Assembly: GCA_012862575.1 (NCBI GenBank)
Contig: BLSF01000034.1
Span: 131,712-195,711 of the forward strand
Direction: 5' to 3'
DNA length: 64,000 nt
Source of the DNA: Parietichytrium sp. I65-24A
Taxonomy: Eukaryota > Sar > Bigyra > Thraustochytrida > Thraustochytriidae
Shown here piece by piece: positions 49,201 to 59,065 of this stretch. The position numbers and the translations under genes were made by a program. The notes under the pieces were generated by a model, which saw nothing but the letters and a program-made list of their open reading frames with translations, made no database searches and had not been told where the DNA came from. Position 1 is the first letter of the stretch; the number at the start of each line of letters is the position of its first letter.

Positions 49201-49825
49201 CTTCTTGCAGGACCAGGTCAACAAGTCTCGCCAATCGGACAACGACGCTTCGTCTGCAGCGCACGTTGACTGCGAATATCAGATTGACATGCTCAAATCA
49301 AAATTGAAGCATATGGAACTCACGCTGGAAACGAGAACCCAAGTCAGTGAGGACCAAATTCGTCGACTGAAGAACGAAAATGAGGAGGAACGATTGCAGC
49401 TGCGCGATGCTTTGGATCGTCTCAAGGCGTCTGACGACAAAGTGATGGAGCTCAAGCGCAAGCTTCGAACCAACATGATCGAAATCGAGCGACTAGAGGC
49501 CGAGCGAGACAGGTTGCGTGTTTTTGTGGAGGACGCCTCATCCCAACTCCGTGGCGTAGCAAGCCAGAAAACGAACGCTACGAAGGAGTTGGAGGAGTTG
49601 TACGCGAGTTTGACTGACCTGGAAAAACAGTTATTGGCTTCTCGCGCCGAAAACAGAGTTTTAAAGCAAGCTTTGGGCGCAAACGGCAGCACCGTGGCAA
49701 GGCGGTTTTCCGGGAGCGAGTCGGGCTCGGACCGGGGAGGTTTGAATGGTCATTCTGGCTCCTCCGCTAACCCTTCCTCGTCTAGAATCAGGGTGAATCG
49801 AAATGGCGAGATCATAATTGAATAA
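46271..49825 (+). CDS. long coiled-coil protein with repeated RINKDGEV-type motif, unknown function
   Basis: 1184 residues; the first in-frame ATG is at 46271 (MMGPRGDG), since further upstream the frame is only repeat sequence. An N-terminal segment (about 10-60) has a short coiled coil and CKAKLAEVVDEVLFFESES; a low-complexity stretch follows. The motif LRINKDGEVDL (308-318) precedes the main coiled coil (about 370-1150), which is rich in Glu, Lys, Gln, Arg and Ala with few breaks. The protein ends with IRVNRNGEIIIE (1173-1184), a near copy of the internal motif. The two motifs read as short beta hairpins, [IV]xx[LI]R[IV]N[KR][DN]GE[VI]. A Ser-rich spacer near 780-800 and near 860 interrupts the coil. 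This is a likely cytoskeletal or membrane-tether scaffold; no family was recognised. Confidence 0.82.
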   Translation: MMGPRGDGKLAAGVVVTELAQCKAKLAEVVDEVLFFESESAARKRQVTFLQQALADSTCAHAWAMQCQGGPRQSAAMEDLRAFQQTLQRALVEANLQLPAPAVVLRSKAIAADGFEQSDPANAPGRLGSRFDRVERAGGGDGLESGAKRLEKENRRLERRVAELEDEVRRARSAQAWPFKDDDRSRHDGFGMSSNSRQLVADKRGDLDARNGRDIHDGHKGALAAPRDGDSARLKAEVERLKQMLREQESEHEQHRKALMAQTESELRDAESQILRLRKELNALQHQRAASVSSGAGAAPGWKKVNNLRINKDGEVDLQFLADSKEDAALGLGSPASKGSQGSAPRSDSRSAEQLQLVQGGGSSEQILRRITQLEEQLVQERREKDKFRRLAESAKRDKQEADEARDQLELEFGIGKEEVETERTRRQALREELEKAHRDREVISREYKAAERRHQALMEEMKEVMEERDRALSAAQATNRKYLAGIQQLEKAQLELASAMDEKHAIEDLRDKAERDKHSALRNLEAEKRNRDSLSQDLVILQQQKETIIMERDAAIREQQSAMRRVDDALRDRKAALEAKDRAHSSIRELQDEISQAKIQKHRDEQKLKTLESALAETEDKLQQASEGASSANTRLAEANMILERVKEDKVNAEQEMEVAQRQCKGLTEELKSVLRVRDIALQQRDAAIAQQRLLEDQGEDNYLRTPSPRSLSNAPSQQHASHRELVTQLDESRRNEQDAMKKCKELWEKVDEMEVVIAGLEEDKQILERQVESSRQDELKGAKLRRGSADSEVLSSPGSSDSILLHKHKLVSISQRIAEIHQNLRANCITAQSVLREEDSILSPLSDGVLGKIRDSAVSVATRSQSLSGLGAALAGQLQALESDGNRFSKIINLLIDSTREANHAADRLRSEKDSASDGADKESSEQVAQEAELFKVANEKLREELHQARLEARALEQQLEEAQHLQEQTSNKVRFLQDQVNKSRQSDNDASSAAHVDCEYQIDMLKSKLKHMELTLETRTQVSEDQIRRLKNENEEERLQLRDALDRLKASDDKVMELKRKLRTNMIEIERLEAERDRLRVFVEDASSQLRGVASQKTNATKELEELYASLTDLEKQLLASRAENRVLKQALGANGSTVARRFSGSESGSDRGGLNGHSGSSANPSSSRIRVNRNGEIIIE

Positions 49826-50642
49826 ACTCCCAAATTGTGTCAACGTTGGACTTCTCCCAACCGTTCTTTCTGTTTTCCCTCCAAGTTCTCTGTTCCGAGT
49901 CCCCCCAGTACACAAGCACTCTATCTCTGTACTATACACGCATCGTTGATCGTTCATTTTATTTATAAAGTGAATCAGTAGCAACGGTACACACCTTTTC
50001 CAAATTCACGGCAAGTCCTACGTAGCTATCTACAGTTAACCGATAACACCGAGAATACCGTGCTCAGTACGACTAACTACACTCTTCAGCACCTCAGAAG
50101 CTGCACACCTATGAGAGGGAGAGAGAGTTGACTTTGAGCACAAATCTCTCGCTAGGATGGGCGGTGACTTGTGCCCCCCATTATGATGCACCGATCTCGC
50201 GGGCCGTGGCATTCACACTCCGTCACCTCGCGCAGGAAAGCTTGCTCGCAGCACAAAACGAAAAGTCAGCGTCCTGCCCTAGCAAGCGCAGGGCTGTTTG
50301 TTTGGCGGGATTGGACACGATTGGCCAAGTTCAAGCTGTCCAAGTAGTCCAAGTCATGCATTCCGTCAGCCGCTGCTGGACCAGCTTGACCAGTTGCTCC
50401 GAATGCGCCATTTTGTGCCAGTGTTTTGGCCACATCGGCTTGAATAACAACGCGGAGTCATTTGAGGTTCGAATCTGATAAGCTCAGCGTGCTGTTTGAG
50501 TCGCAATGATGTTTTGGATGCTTTAGGAGCAAACGTGCGTGTTGACCTGTGTTGACTCCTTCTTCCCATCCTTCACCAACACTGCCAGTTTGCAAACAAA
50601 AGTCGCCGTTCGCGGCGACAGTGGCGATGAGCTCCACGCAGA

Positions 50643-50660
50643 GTACGGTACGTACCGTAC
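50643..50660. repeat. 18-base perfect palindrome
   Basis: GTACGGTACGTACCGTAC reads identically on both strands; it directly precedes the TGAGTAC array. Confidence 0.97.
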
Positions 50661-50666
50661 TGACTT

Positions 50667-50717
50667 TGAGTACTGAGTGTACTGAGTACTGAGTACTGAG
50701 TACTGAGTACTGAGTAC
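50667..50717. repeat. TGAGTAC tandem array
   Basis: About seven copies of a 7-base unit containing AGTACT palindromes. Confidence 0.92.
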
Positions 50718-52780
50718 CGTACCGGATCCATCGTTAATTTGTATTCCATCGTTCAGGACTCGGAAGAAAGCTCGTCAAAAGAAAGTGATTGATCATCTGT
50801 GCTGAACGGGGGACTTTGAAATGTGTCATCGCCAGTCTAAGCGAGCAAACAAATCATGACGACCTCCACGTCAGCTGCAAAGCTTGGTGCCAGTTTCTTT
50901 GACGGCGTTGACGGCGTGGCAGGAACTCGCCTTTCAGTCAGTCTCCCTCGATGATTTTGGCACCGGCGACGCAACGCAACATCATGTGATCTTCGCCAGT
51001 GGAGAATGAATGTACTCAGTACTCACAGTCAGTACACAGTCAGAAGGAAGCGAAGAAGGGGGAGGTGTTGGGTGTGTCAGAACATGTGAGAACTATGGCT
51101 TCGTGGTTACCCACTCCGCCTATATGCCATGGCACATTGCGCGTGCCAATCCTTATTGTACCACACAGGTACAGTTCCAATTCTGGCACACATGGTCACG
51201 GTCACTCACGGAGTTGTCAGCTGCGCCAATTTAGAAAGAATGATGGGAGAGAATGGCTCCCAGACTCACAGCTGTGCCAACTGTGCCTCCACGACGGATG
51301 CCAGAGGGAAGTAACCGGATGACAATCAACGCGGTCAGTTGTATGCCATTGAATAAATTATGCCACATCAGCCAAACTAAACTCGGGCGACTTTTGACGC
51401 TGTACAAATAAAATACTATCGAATACGATCGTGTGGAAAGTACTGTACGTACTAATACGTATCCATCTTTTAGTACCATCATGATTGTCAGCACCGAAGT
51501 CAAAAGATGTTTGTCGACAGCGAGTCAAGTCAACTGAAAGCTTTCAGGCTCTCCAGACACCTTCGATCGCCAATGATTGAAATTTGTCGCTTTACTGTCT
51601 TTTTTTTGAGCACTGCTTTCCAGTGCAAAACGCACCACCGTGATGCGCAGCTGCCCAAGAGCCCTTCGAAAACTTGCCACCGCGAGCAACAGTGTCAAAG
51701 TGCCAGCGCGACACAGCTCCTGTACCGTACTTGTGAGTCACGGTTAGGAGTGAGTACTGGGTACTAGTAATAGTACCACATCCTTTTCCAGCATTATTCA
51801 ACTTGAATATTTACGTTTCAACATGACTGTGAGTGAATACAAATCACTGGTAAGGCGGCGCCACTAGTCTTCCCCATCCCCATCTCTCGCTCTCTCTAGT
51901 AGTGAGCACAACAATCACAATCGAAACGATCGATTTTCAATGGCTCAAACTTGCCAAGCACAAAAATTCCGACCACATTTCTACTGGCAACTAGGTTAAA
52001 CCGTCAACTCAAACACTCTCGACACACATCTCTCCTCTCTCACTCTCTCTCGCTCTCTCATCCAGCGTGCCACTACTGAGCAATAGTCAAACTGCTATCA
52101 AGAGAGCAAAGATGACTGACAGTGTGTGGCACACACCCTGTGCTTAGGGGCTTTGCGTTATGCATTATGAACTACGAACTATGAGGAGGTGAGATGCAGC
52201 TGAGAGACAAACAAATAAGTACAACAGACAATCAATCAAGAAACAAAGAACTTTACAAACAAAGAAAGAAACAAAGAAAATTGACACAAATTTGTGGCGA
52301 CCGACCACCTTCGCGGTAAAGCTTTTATCACAACCAACTAAATACTAAGTCGCAGGGGGGTGGGGAGGTATCGTTAAGAGGTCCGTAGTACAATCACTAG
52401 TGCGAGTACTGCAGCGGTAAGCGCGAGCCAGCTCAGCTTTGCCGACAACGTGCCGTGAGCGAGGAAAGAAACCTCTGCACAGATGTGAGAGGGAGAGCGA
52501 GAGATGAGAGATGAAAGATGAGAGAGAGGCGTGGAGGAGCTCGTACATTCACGGTTCGTCAGTACTAGTCGAGCGAGTAGATAGCAAGTACCTCCTCGCC
52601 ACCCGTACGAGTCCTCCGAGTTGAAGGTATGGTGTAGGCTGTAGGCCGTCTCAGTTTAGCTGTAGCTGGCAGGGGTTGGGCTTCCGAGTCAGAGATGAGA
52701 ATTGGAAAGTGAGAATTCAGAGTCGCGAGGGTGGCAGTACCCAAAGGCAAGATTGCTGTGGCCGGGTGGAGTCAACCAAG

Positions 52781-55700
52781 ATGAGCTTCTTGAGCCAAAC
52801 GTCCGGCGTGGCATACAGATCCGGTCTGTTGAAGGCCCGGCGGCCTTTCCGACTGGTGCTGGAGCTCATCTTGCCGTTTGTGGCGATCGCACTCAGTGTA
52901 GTCGTGAAGAACTTCGCAGCTCTGGATAGTGAATTGGCAGCATCGACCAACGTCACGGTCACCTATACAGAGAAGCTCAGGGATGTCCCGAGCCTCGATG
53001 ACCTACTTGACATTCCAAGCTTGTCAGAAATCGAGAACACCGATGCCGAGGGCAATTGGTATCTCAACAACATTGCGGAATTCTGGGCGCACGGGGCTGC
53101 AAACGTTGCGTATCAGTGCGACTTCCACAGCGCGTATTTCAAGTACGCTGAAGGGGCAACTGATTTGCCACAACTCTGTGAACCCCTCAGCCTGGCAGTA
53201 ATACCTGCTGACAAGTCCAATGTGGAGCAATTTGCAGTGGCAAAAGACTTCAAGGATTACCTGTTGAGCAACACCAGTCACCCTACCGAACTCTCTGCCC
53301 GCCTGAAAGCAACCTCAAGTATCCAAGATGCTTCCGACATTGCCGATTTCATTCGCTCTGCGGACTACGGAACTGGCAACCAGCGGCTCGGCGCCGCCGT
53401 TGTCTTCTACTCCGCAACCTCGTACAAGATTCACGTCAACCAGACCGCCGGAGCGTTCTCAACATTTCTTAGGTACAACATCTCGTGGCCAGGCCCAAAG
53501 CTCACGGACATTTACTCTGCGCCGTTCACTGGTGCCGGCATCTATGATCTTCTCCTGGGACCTCTGAACGGAGAGGCGATTCCCAACCCTCAGCGTGGTC
53601 TGATGGACGATTTTCCAGGGGTCACTCCTCACTCTGACAAGTACTTGCTAAGCGGTTACCTGACCATGCAACGGGCTGTGGAGGAATTTATTATCCGCGA
53701 AACTACCGGCAAGGATAGCTTCGAGCTTTCTGTGAGCCAGTTTCCGCTTCCATCCAACCCATTCAACGTGGACTTGTTTTGGAGCGCCACTGCATTTGTG
53801 TTCCCCCTGCTCGCAACTATAGCGTCACTTGCGAGCCCTTGCCTTCTTGTTGCTGACCTCGTGCGCGACAAAGAGTCAAAGTTTAGGGAGCTCATGTTCG
53901 TCATGGGCTTGAGTCCGTCGGCATACTTCTGGGGAACACTCTCGATAGTCTTTGTGATGTGGATTCTTAGCAGTGCTTCTCTTTTCGGAATCGTAGCAGC
54001 AACCAGCATGATGCCAAATACAAGCGCCGTCGTCTTGTTTTTGGTCTTTTTCGCATTTTATTTCGCAATGTATGCTTTTGCGTACTTCTTCTCCGCATTT
54101 TTTAACAGGGTTGGAGTTGCTCTCATCGGTTTCGGGACCATTCATCTTGTTGCATTTGTCGTCGCGAGCTCTACAAGTGGATTAGCTGTAAACGTACGAT
54201 ACATGCTGAGCTTCTTGCACCCAGTAGTCAATTTTACGAACATGGCTCTCACCCTTGGAGTCTGGGAAGCCGCGGGTTCCGGTACCACGCTGGGTTCTCT
54301 TGGCGTGGCACATCCTAACGAGCCATTCTTGATTCAGCAGGGTGTCTTCATTGCTATGCTGCAAGGACTGGCGTTCTTTGTTCTATATGGCTACGTTGAC
54401 TCCATCCGCGCAACGTCGTACACGCCTGCGCGCGCAAAATGGCATTGGCCGGTCACCACCTGGATCCGCCGAAAGAGGTCGACTGCTGGTACCGATCGGA
54501 GCTACGAAAAGGCCTGTAATTATCTTGAAAGCATTGAGGGCCGGGACGATATTCATGGAATGGGCTTTCAGGAACTCCAAGAGGTGCAAAAGGAGAAACG
54601 CCGAGCTGGTGGCTGCGTCCTTTTCAAAAACATTGGCAAGGTGTTCAAGACTTCCGCGGGTGATGTTAAGGCTTTGGACGACATGACGTTCAGCGTTTTT
54701 GAAGGTGAAGTGACCGCTCTGCTCGGTAGCAATGGTTGCGGTAAGACAACTTCTACGTCCATTCTCTCCGGTATTCTGAAGCAAACGAGCGGCAGCATCA
54801 GTGTGTTTGGATACGACTCTCGCGAGAACATGGCTGAAGTTCGAAACATTCTCGGATGGTGCCCTCAGATTAACATTTTCAGCGACAGTTTGGACGTCAC
54901 CGACCATCTCAACCTCATGTGCGCTATCAAAGGTGTGCCGCGGAAGTACCGCAAAGCACGCATCAACAACATTCTCGCAGAAACAGGCCTGAAGCCTTAC
55001 TTTGATTTTCTTCCATGGAACCTCAGTGGAGGTACCATGCGCAAGCTTCAGCTCGCCATGGCTCTGGTCGAATCCAAAGTCCTCATCCTTGACGAGCCCA
55101 CCTCTGGTCTGGACGTTTCTTCCCGTGATTTGATGCAGAAGACAATCGCCAAGTACCGCGCTGGTCGCGTCATCTTGTTCACGACTCACTTTATGGACGA
55201 AGCAGACATTCTTGCAGATCGTATTGCCTTTGTAACTCAGGGTAAGGTTCGCTACCACGGAACTTCTCTCTACTTGAAGGAGCATTTTGGTGTTGGATAC
55301 CTCCTGTCTGTGATGCTGGTCACGTTGTTTCCTCCAGAGGCAGGTGAAGCTCTCAAGGCGGAGGTGCTTAAAATTCCAGGATGTGCAGTTGATTACGTGA
55401 GCGGCTCCCAATTTGCATTCAAGCTTCCATTGAGCTCTGGAAGGGAGGCGGCAAGACTCGTCACTCGCCTTACCGACAACGCCGCGAAATATTATCTTTC
55501 TAGCACCCCACAACTCACCGTGACCAACTTGGAGTCGGTCTTTTTGCAGGTTCAGAAGGAGGACTACGCTGACATCTATGGCAACCCTGCTTCAGACAAG
55601 AAGGAAATGGCTATGCAGTCATTTGTGCAGCCTGAAGACGAAGAAGTTGAAAGCATGGGCGCGAACAACATTTTTGATGTAGCTACGTCGCCTCCTGGAA

Positions 55701-58594
55701 TTCTGGGTTGCACAGCCATCGTGCTCAAGAAGAGATTCCTCATTGCCTGGAAAGGTAAATTGGCTCTGCTCTTCCAGCTCGCCGCACCACTCGCGTTGCT
55801 CATTATTGGGCTCGCTCTCCCACTTGTCGACTATTCCCACGTGAAGAACGACATGACTTTCAGCAAACAATCTGTTGTCTGGGAGCTTGGCGATGAGGAG
55901 CCCACCTTTGTCTCGGCAGCGGGGACCTACGCCCAATCGGATGCATTTAAGAGGTCACTGGGGGGCGCTGGAGTCACGACTCACTCATTTGATTTTGGCT
56001 ACATGACCCCAAGGGAATTCTGTGCGCCTGAAAATTACGACCGTCTCCTCAAGAATTGCTACGGGTTTGACAGAATTTCACCTATCAATGACAAATACCA
56101 AGAGCTCAGCTACGAGGAATTACAAGATATCCTGTCGTATTACGGCACCTCCTTTAGAGCGTCTTCATGTAACTCGTACATGCAATCGACGTTGAAGACT
56201 TGCGGAAAAGAGATAAAACGCAGTGGGAATAACGAGTACAGCAACTATGTTGCTGTCCTCAATACGCTCATGGTTGTGGAGAACGTTATGAGCAATGTGA
56301 TGGGCGGGTTCCTTGCTATAGAATCGAGTGATTACCGTGCAAATGTTGCGATTGGGTACAACTATTCGGCAATCCACTCCGCGCCTTATCTCCTCAACAG
56401 ACTTTCCAGTGCTTTGGCAGGAGTGGAGATTAGTGGTGGAATTGAGTCGTTTCCGGATACTGCCGACCTTGAAAACGCAAGGAACGAGCTTTCTTCGCTC
56501 GTTCCAGCGCTCTTCATCGCAGTTGCATTCACGATAATGCCCACTTCCATGGCTTACTTTACCGGCCGCGAGATCGAGCTTGGCACCTATGATCTGCAGC
56601 TCATCAATGGTGTTCCGATTCTGTCGTACTGGTTGGCTACACTGATCTATGACTTTGCAATCTTCTTCGTCATGTCGGTAGTTACCATTATTTTGGTGAA
56701 CGCGCAACCTGGCTCTGCACTTCAGCTCAACATCTTCTCGCTGTTCTTCATGTTGCTTACCTATGCTCTCGCTGTTTTGCCGATGACATACTCAATCTGT
56801 CAATTCTTCACCTCCGGAAATGCCGCTCAGTCGATGTCCGTCGCCCTCAACGTTGTGATCTCAGTGGTATTTGGTCTCGTTGTTTTTGAGTCGACCATCG
56901 ACCGCTTGTCTTTCAAGTCTGGTGCCGCAACGCAGCTCGGACTGCGCTTTATCCCCTCTTTTGCTTTCGTAGAGGGTCTCCTGCGAATCACCTTTGCAGA
57001 GCACTTGAATGTCGGTCTGAATAGTGCTGAGCGCTACAATGTCCCAACTGGCGAGCATATCGGTAGCATGGATATGGACATTGCTGGAGTTGATATGATG
57101 TTCCTCGTCTTGGATGGTGTCATATATTTCATTGTTCTTATGCTCTGCCAGCCAACCGTAAGGGCAATGTGGTCTCGTCGCCAGTCTCGTGTTTACTATT
57201 CCACCGTTGAGGACGCAGGAGTTGCTGTCGAGGACTCCTTCGTGACCAAGGAGCGAGTCGAAATGGAGAGTTATACCACGGATGAACTTGCCCAAATGAC
57301 TTCCAGCTCAAATTGGAACTCTTCCGTCAGAGCAGCTACATCTATGCTTCGCAAAGTCTACAATGGTAAATTTATTGCCGTCGAGTCTCTCTCAATTCGC
57401 CTCAAGACTGACGAATGTTTCGGTTTGCTCGGAAACAACGGCGCTGGCAAATCCACCATCACTAAGATGCTGGTCGGTAGTGTCATTCCCACCGAAGGCG
57501 TGATCTACGTTGACGGGCACGATGCTATCCGAGAACAAACCGCGGTGCACAGAGGCATGGGATATTGTCCACAGTCTGAGGCCATCTTCGAGGGCCTCTC
57601 CGCAATGGAGCATCTCCAGTTCTATGCGCGCATCAAGGGCATCCCAAAATCGCATGTGGACTTGGTTGCCAAAAACCTTATTGACCGCCTTCGCCTGAAG
57701 AGGTTTGCAGACAAGCCTGCGGGCGGCTACTCAGGAGGTAACAAGCGCAAGCTGAGTGTCGGAATTTCCGTGCTTGGGAACCCGAAGCTTGTCCTTTTGG
57801 ACGAGCCAACCACTGGTGTGGACCCTGGTGTGAGGAAAGATATTGTCAGCTTTTGCAAGCATCTCTCCAAGAAGAGCAGTATGATGGTCATTACTCACTC
57901 CATGGAAGAGTGCGAGGCTCTTTGCGGACGCGTTGGTATTCTTGTGGATGGGTCCTTGAGAACCATTGGATCAATTCAGGAGCTCAAGGAGAATTATGGC
58001 AAAGGATATCAGTTCGAGCTCACCTTCAAGCTCGCAGACGAGAAGGCTATGTTGGAGGTTCTGGCCCCGATTGGCATAACTGAGCATCGCGACTTAACTC
58101 AGGATCAGATTAAGGAAGTCTTCTACCACTACTTCCCCACCCGTACCTATGAAGCAAGCCCGATCTTCAAGAACACTGGAAAAGTCTCCAGTTCTGTGGT
58201 CGTGGCGGAGCTTCTATATGCCGACATCAAGCTCCTGAACTTGGCGACAGCTCTTCGTGAACATGTGCACAAAAACACGACCGTCTACGACACTCGTGGT
58301 CTTCACTCCCGCTTTGTCATTCCACAAGGCCGCCACGTGCGATTCAGCGAAGTGTTCGAATGGATTGAGGTCAACAAGGACAAGTTCTGTATCCAGGAGT
58401 TCTCCTTCTCTCAGATCTCCTTGGAGAAGATTTTCAATGATTTCTCCGCCACCAAGTACGAGGACAAGGCAGACCGCTGCATTCGTCAGGCTCCGCGCCG
58501 CCTGCCTACTCAAGTCCCCAAGGAACCAATTGTGACCAAGGTTCACGACGATGACGACGAAGACAGTCGATCAACCACCTCTTTCGAACTCTAA
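52781..58594 (+). CDS. ABCA-type full-length lipid transporter
   Basis: 1937 residues; the ATG at 52781 is the first in frame. Layout TMD1-NBD1-TMD2-NBD2, as in ABCA1-like proteins. A first hydrophobic helix (about 22-45) is followed by a large extracellular domain (about 50-330) with several Cys and the block LSGYLTMQRAVEEFII. NBD1: Walker A GSNGCGKT at 649-656 (Lys655), signature LSGGTMRK at 748-755 and Walker B LILDEPTSGLD. TMD2 begins near 1000 with a second Cys-bearing extracellular loop. NBD2: Walker A GNNGAGKS at 1551-1558 (Lys1557), signature YSGGNKRK near 1650 and Walker B VLLDEPTTGVDPG. The catalytic residues of both sites look intact. The C-terminal regulatory part (FSFSQISLEKIFNDFS) matches the family. 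ABCA proteins export or flip phospholipids and sterols; substrate not known here. Confidence 0.95.
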   Translation: MSFLSQTSGVAYRSGLLKARRPFRLVLELILPFVAIALSVVVKNFAALDSELAASTNVTVTYTEKLRDVPSLDDLLDIPSLSEIENTDAEGNWYLNNIAEFWAHGAANVAYQCDFHSAYFKYAEGATDLPQLCEPLSLAVIPADKSNVEQFAVAKDFKDYLLSNTSHPTELSARLKATSSIQDASDIADFIRSADYGTGNQRLGAAVVFYSATSYKIHVNQTAGAFSTFLRYNISWPGPKLTDIYSAPFTGAGIYDLLLGPLNGEAIPNPQRGLMDDFPGVTPHSDKYLLSGYLTMQRAVEEFIIRETTGKDSFELSVSQFPLPSNPFNVDLFWSATAFVFPLLATIASLASPCLLVADLVRDKESKFRELMFVMGLSPSAYFWGTLSIVFVMWILSSASLFGIVAATSMMPNTSAVVLFLVFFAFYFAMYAFAYFFSAFFNRVGVALIGFGTIHLVAFVVASSTSGLAVNVRYMLSFLHPVVNFTNMALTLGVWEAAGSGTTLGSLGVAHPNEPFLIQQGVFIAMLQGLAFFVLYGYVDSIRATSYTPARAKWHWPVTTWIRRKRSTAGTDRSYEKACNYLESIEGRDDIHGMGFQELQEVQKEKRRAGGCVLFKNIGKVFKTSAGDVKALDDMTFSVFEGEVTALLGSNGCGKTTSTSILSGILKQTSGSISVFGYDSRENMAEVRNILGWCPQINIFSDSLDVTDHLNLMCAIKGVPRKYRKARINNILAETGLKPYFDFLPWNLSGGTMRKLQLAMALVESKVLILDEPTSGLDVSSRDLMQKTIAKYRAGRVILFTTHFMDEADILADRIAFVTQGKVRYHGTSLYLKEHFGVGYLLSVMLVTLFPPEAGEALKAEVLKIPGCAVDYVSGSQFAFKLPLSSGREAARLVTRLTDNAAKYYLSSTPQLTVTNLESVFLQVQKEDYADIYGNPASDKKEMAMQSFVQPEDEEVESMGANNIFDVATSPPGILGCTAIVLKKRFLIAWKGKLALLFQLAAPLALLIIGLALPLVDYSHVKNDMTFSKQSVVWELGDEEPTFVSAAGTYAQSDAFKRSLGGAGVTTHSFDFGYMTPREFCAPENYDRLLKNCYGFDRISPINDKYQELSYEELQDILSYYGTSFRASSCNSYMQSTLKTCGKEIKRSGNNEYSNYVAVLNTLMVVENVMSNVMGGFLAIESSDYRANVAIGYNYSAIHSAPYLLNRLSSALAGVEISGGIESFPDTADLENARNELSSLVPALFIAVAFTIMPTSMAYFTGREIELGTYDLQLINGVPILSYWLATLIYDFAIFFVMSVVTIILVNAQPGSALQLNIFSLFFMLLTYALAVLPMTYSICQFFTSGNAAQSMSVALNVVISVVFGLVVFESTIDRLSFKSGAATQLGLRFIPSFAFVEGLLRITFAEHLNVGLNSAERYNVPTGEHIGSMDMDIAGVDMMFLVLDGVIYFIVLMLCQPTVRAMWSRRQSRVYYSTVEDAGVAVEDSFVTKERVEMESYTTDELAQMTSSSNWNSSVRAATSMLRKVYNGKFIAVESLSIRLKTDECFGLLGNNGAGKSTITKMLVGSVIPTEGVIYVDGHDAIREQTAVHRGMGYCPQSEAIFEGLSAMEHLQFYARIKGIPKSHVDLVAKNLIDRLRLKRFADKPAGGYSGGNKRKLSVGISVLGNPKLVLLDEPTTGVDPGVRKDIVSFCKHLSKKSSMMVITHSMEECEALCGRVGILVDGSLRTIGSIQELKENYGKGYQFELTFKLADEKAMLEVLAPIGITEHRDLTQDQIKEVFYHYFPTRTYEASPIFKNTGKVSSSVVVAELLYADIKLLNLATALREHVHKNTTVYDTRGLHSRFVIPQGRHVRFSEVFEWIEVNKDKFCIQEFSFSQISLEKIFNDFSATKYEDKADRCIRQAPRRLPTQVPKEPIVTKVHDDDDEDSRSTTSFEL

Positions 58595-59065
58595 CCCGGC
58601 CGTCCCTCGAATGCCAATCTTCAATTGATGTTTGATTTGACCATCCGATGCTGCTCAACTCCTCCCACCCGATGGAGTCGAATTACAGAGCGCAAGGGTT
58701 GATCTCAGAGCAAAAATAACCTTGATACACCAAAAATCGATGTTTTCTTCATGTGTTAGTTCGTTGTATTTATTCATTCACAGTCATCGTTTATCTCGTT
58801 TGGCAGCGCAAGTTGTGTGTGATGTCTTGCAGAGGAGAGAAAGTTTCGGAAGGGTGAACATTTTGAGGGTCGGGAATTTAAGGTGCCCTTTTTTTGAGAT
58901 TTTTACAGTTAACAGTTAATCGGAGTCGTGGTGTGACGTGTACTCAAACTCCAAATGAAAACTCGGAAGCAGAAACAGTCTCCTGCCGGCATAGGAACTC
59001 GACAGAATGGCGCAAGCTCTTTACGGCTTCGACATGCGTCCCATGCGTCTGTGGAAACCTAACTA
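58595..59065. other. intergenic region between convergent genes
   Basis: Holds the 3' ends of the ABCA and IQ/PPC genes. No gene was seen. Confidence 0.6.

Larger units (their letters stand above)
49826..52780. other. long repeat-rich intergenic region before the ABCA gene
   Basis: 2.95 kb. Holds an 18-base perfect palindrome (50643-50660) beside a TGAGTAC array (50667-50717), more AGTAC/GTACT words near 51010-51040 and 51745-51775, and CT/GA runs near 52025-52065 and 52488-52530. Short frames exist, but none has a recognisable motif. No RNA gene was identified. Confidence 0.5.

Noticed and set aside
50465-50480. GGTTCGAATCT resembling a tRNA T-loop
   Set aside because: Flanks do not pair as a T-stem, and no D-arm or acceptor stem is present.
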